Shown here piece after piece: positions 63,042 through 64,000 of a stretch of DNA of 64,000 nucleotides. Under the pieces are notes generated by a model. It saw only the letters and a list, made by a program, of their open reading frames with translations, searched no databases and was not told the origin of the DNA. The first letter of the stretch is position 1. Every line of letters starts with the position of its first letter. The DNA comes from Salisediminibacterium beveridgei (GTDB lineage Bacteria; Bacillota; Bacilli; Bacillales; Salisediminibacteriaceae), in assembly GCF_001721685.1 (NCBI RefSeq), contig NZ_CP012502.1, positions 1-64,000 of the forward strand, in the 5' to 3' direction. The position numbers and the translations under genes are program-made.

Positions 63042-64000
63042 CTTTCACGTTCACCTCCGGGCCATCCCATTCGTCGGTATGAATCCAACAACGGACTTGG
63101 TTTTTATCGTTCAAATCAATCAGATCAGGCAGTCGTTCGTGACACATATCCCGAGCGAACGGACACCTGGGTGCAAACGAGCAACCGTCCGGAAGTTCGT
63201 CGGGTTTTGGCACCATACCCTTAATGACGGCCAGGGATTCCTGGTCAATATCATGACGGGGCAGGGATTTTAATAATCCGACAGTGTAGGGATGATTAGG
63301 ATTTTTGAAAAGTGTTTTCACATCAGCATATTCAACGATTTTACCCGCATACATAACCGCAACATAATCACAAGTCTCGGCAACAACACCAAGGTCGTGC
63401 GTGATGAGCAACATCGACATGCCCAGTTCCTGTTGGAGATCGTTGATCAGTTTAAGGATTTGAGCCTGAATCGTAACATCGAGTGCTGTTGTAGGTTCAT
63501 CGGCAATCAGCAGTTCCGGCCGGCACGAAAGGGCAATGGCAATCATGGCGCGCTGACGCATACCGCCGGATAGTTCATGAGGGTACGCTTTTAAGCGCGC
63601 TTTTGGTGAAGGAATCCCTACGAGTTCCAGCATTTCAAGTGATTTTTCCATCGCTTTCTTTTTGGAAAGCTGTTGGTGGATCATGACAGCCTCGCTGATC
63701 TGATCACCAATGGTGAATACAGGATTCAGAGACGTCATCGGTTCCTGGAAAATCATTGAGATCCTGTTACCACGAATTTTTCGCATTTCCGCTTCGGTTT
63801 TATCAAGCAGGTTTTCCCCTTTGAAGAGGATTTCACCGCCTTTGATTTTTCCGGGTTCATCAATCAGACGCATAATGGACAACGAAGTGATACTTTTACC
63901 CGAACCGGATTCTCCTACGATACCGAGGGTGTTGCCGGCAGGTACATCAAATGTCACACCATCCACCGCTTTTACTTCACTTTTGCTTGTATAAAAAGAA
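63016..64000 (-). CDS. oppD: Oligopeptide/dipeptide ABC transporter ATPase OppD (partial, 5' end outside window)
   Basis: The reading frame runs on open past the window edge ([21 protein letters not shown]), so the true start is outside and the GTG at 63966 is only internal. Walker A is [17 protein letters not shown], signature [16 protein letters not shown], Walker [15 protein letters not shown] and H-loop [13 protein letters not shown]. The C-terminal [14 protein letters not shown] is the metal-binding region. It overlaps oppF; upstream opp genes presumably lie beyond 64000. Confidence 0.92.
   Translation of the reverse strand, partial: SFYTSKSEVKAVDGVTFDVPAGNTLGIVGESGSGKSITSLSIMRLIDEPGKIKGGEILFKGENLLDKTEAEMRKIRGNRISMIFQEPMTSLNPVFTIGDQISEAVMIHQQLSKKKAMEKSLEMLELVGIPSPKARLKAYPHELSGGMRQRAMIAIALSCRPELLIADEPTTALDVTIQAQILKLINDLQQELGMSMLLITHDLGVVAETCDYVAVMYAGKIVEYADVKTLFKNPNHPYTVGLLKSLPRHDIDQESLAVIKGMVPKPDELPDGCSFAPRCPFARDMCHERLPDLIDLNDKNQVRCWIHTDEWDGPEVNVKDDYGTAQS

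Overview
The window is a replication-origin region of a low-to-mid GC Gram-positive bacterium of the Bacillaceae type. This is read directly from gene order. On the minus strand are recF, yaaA, dnaN and dnaA. On the plus strand are rpmH, rnpA, yidD, yidC, jag, mnmE, mnmG, rsmG, noc, parA, parB, ychF, rpsF-ssb-rpsR, yybS, gdpP, rplI, dnaB, purA, a six-gene tRNA cluster, walRKHIJ, htrA and rlmH. Several exported proteins are strongly acidic (HtrA, WalH, the YnjB-like lipoprotein). The usual sporulation-associated neighbours of parB appear to be missing. Both points would fit a haloalkaliphilic, non-sporulating lineage such as Salisediminibacterium, but that identification is inference.

Layout. 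0-5 kb: initiation genes and a bipartite oriC, with DnaA boxes on both sides of dnaA and a candidate unwinding element between dnaA and dnaN. 5-36.6 kb: the conserved leading-strand core. It holds two parS sites, two oriC-distal DnaA-box clusters (before mnmE and before rlmH), a decayed TnpB element between rsmG and noc, and a truncated cell-wall peptidase relic before walR. 36.6-43 kb: an accessory stretch with a two-helix K+ channel, an AT-rich probable transferred gene with an in-frame UGA, an epimerase, an EamA exporter, an RluF-type pseudouridine synthase and malate:quinone oxidoreductase. 43-52.4 kb: membrane-stress and signalling genes. These are two diguanylate cyclases flanking a MarR-controlled DrrAB-type exporter, a desaturase/DesK/DesR cold-response operon, and an azoreductase. 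52.4-61.9 kb: a redox-transport region in three transcription units. The first is a GltD-like FAD/Fe-S oxidoreductase with an HdrB-like CCG protein. The second is a membrane-anchored rhodanese with a TVP38/DedA-like membrane protein. The third is a YnjB-YnjC(split)-YnjD-YnjF-like ABC importer with a CDP-alcohol phosphatidyltransferase. FNR/CRP-type palindromes precede the first two units. 62-64 kb: oppF and oppD on the minus strand, the latter cut by the window edge.

How the genes work together. The first 36 kb couples initiation (DnaA, DnaN, DnaB, SSB), segregation (ParA/ParB/parS, Noc), tRNA and rRNA modification (MnmE/MnmG, RsmG, RlmH), membrane insertion (YidC, YidD, Jag) and cell-wall homeostasis (WalRKHIJ, HtrA). 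The most interesting part for follow-up is 52.4-61.9 kb. Its gene content parallels the uncharacterised E. coli ydjXYZ-ynjABCDEF locus but adds a dedicated Fe-S/flavin electron-transfer pair and apparent anaerobic control. A role in uptake or handling of a sulfur- or selenium-type compound under anoxia is a hypothesis only. A dispersed ~80-bp intergenic repeat occurs four times in the window.
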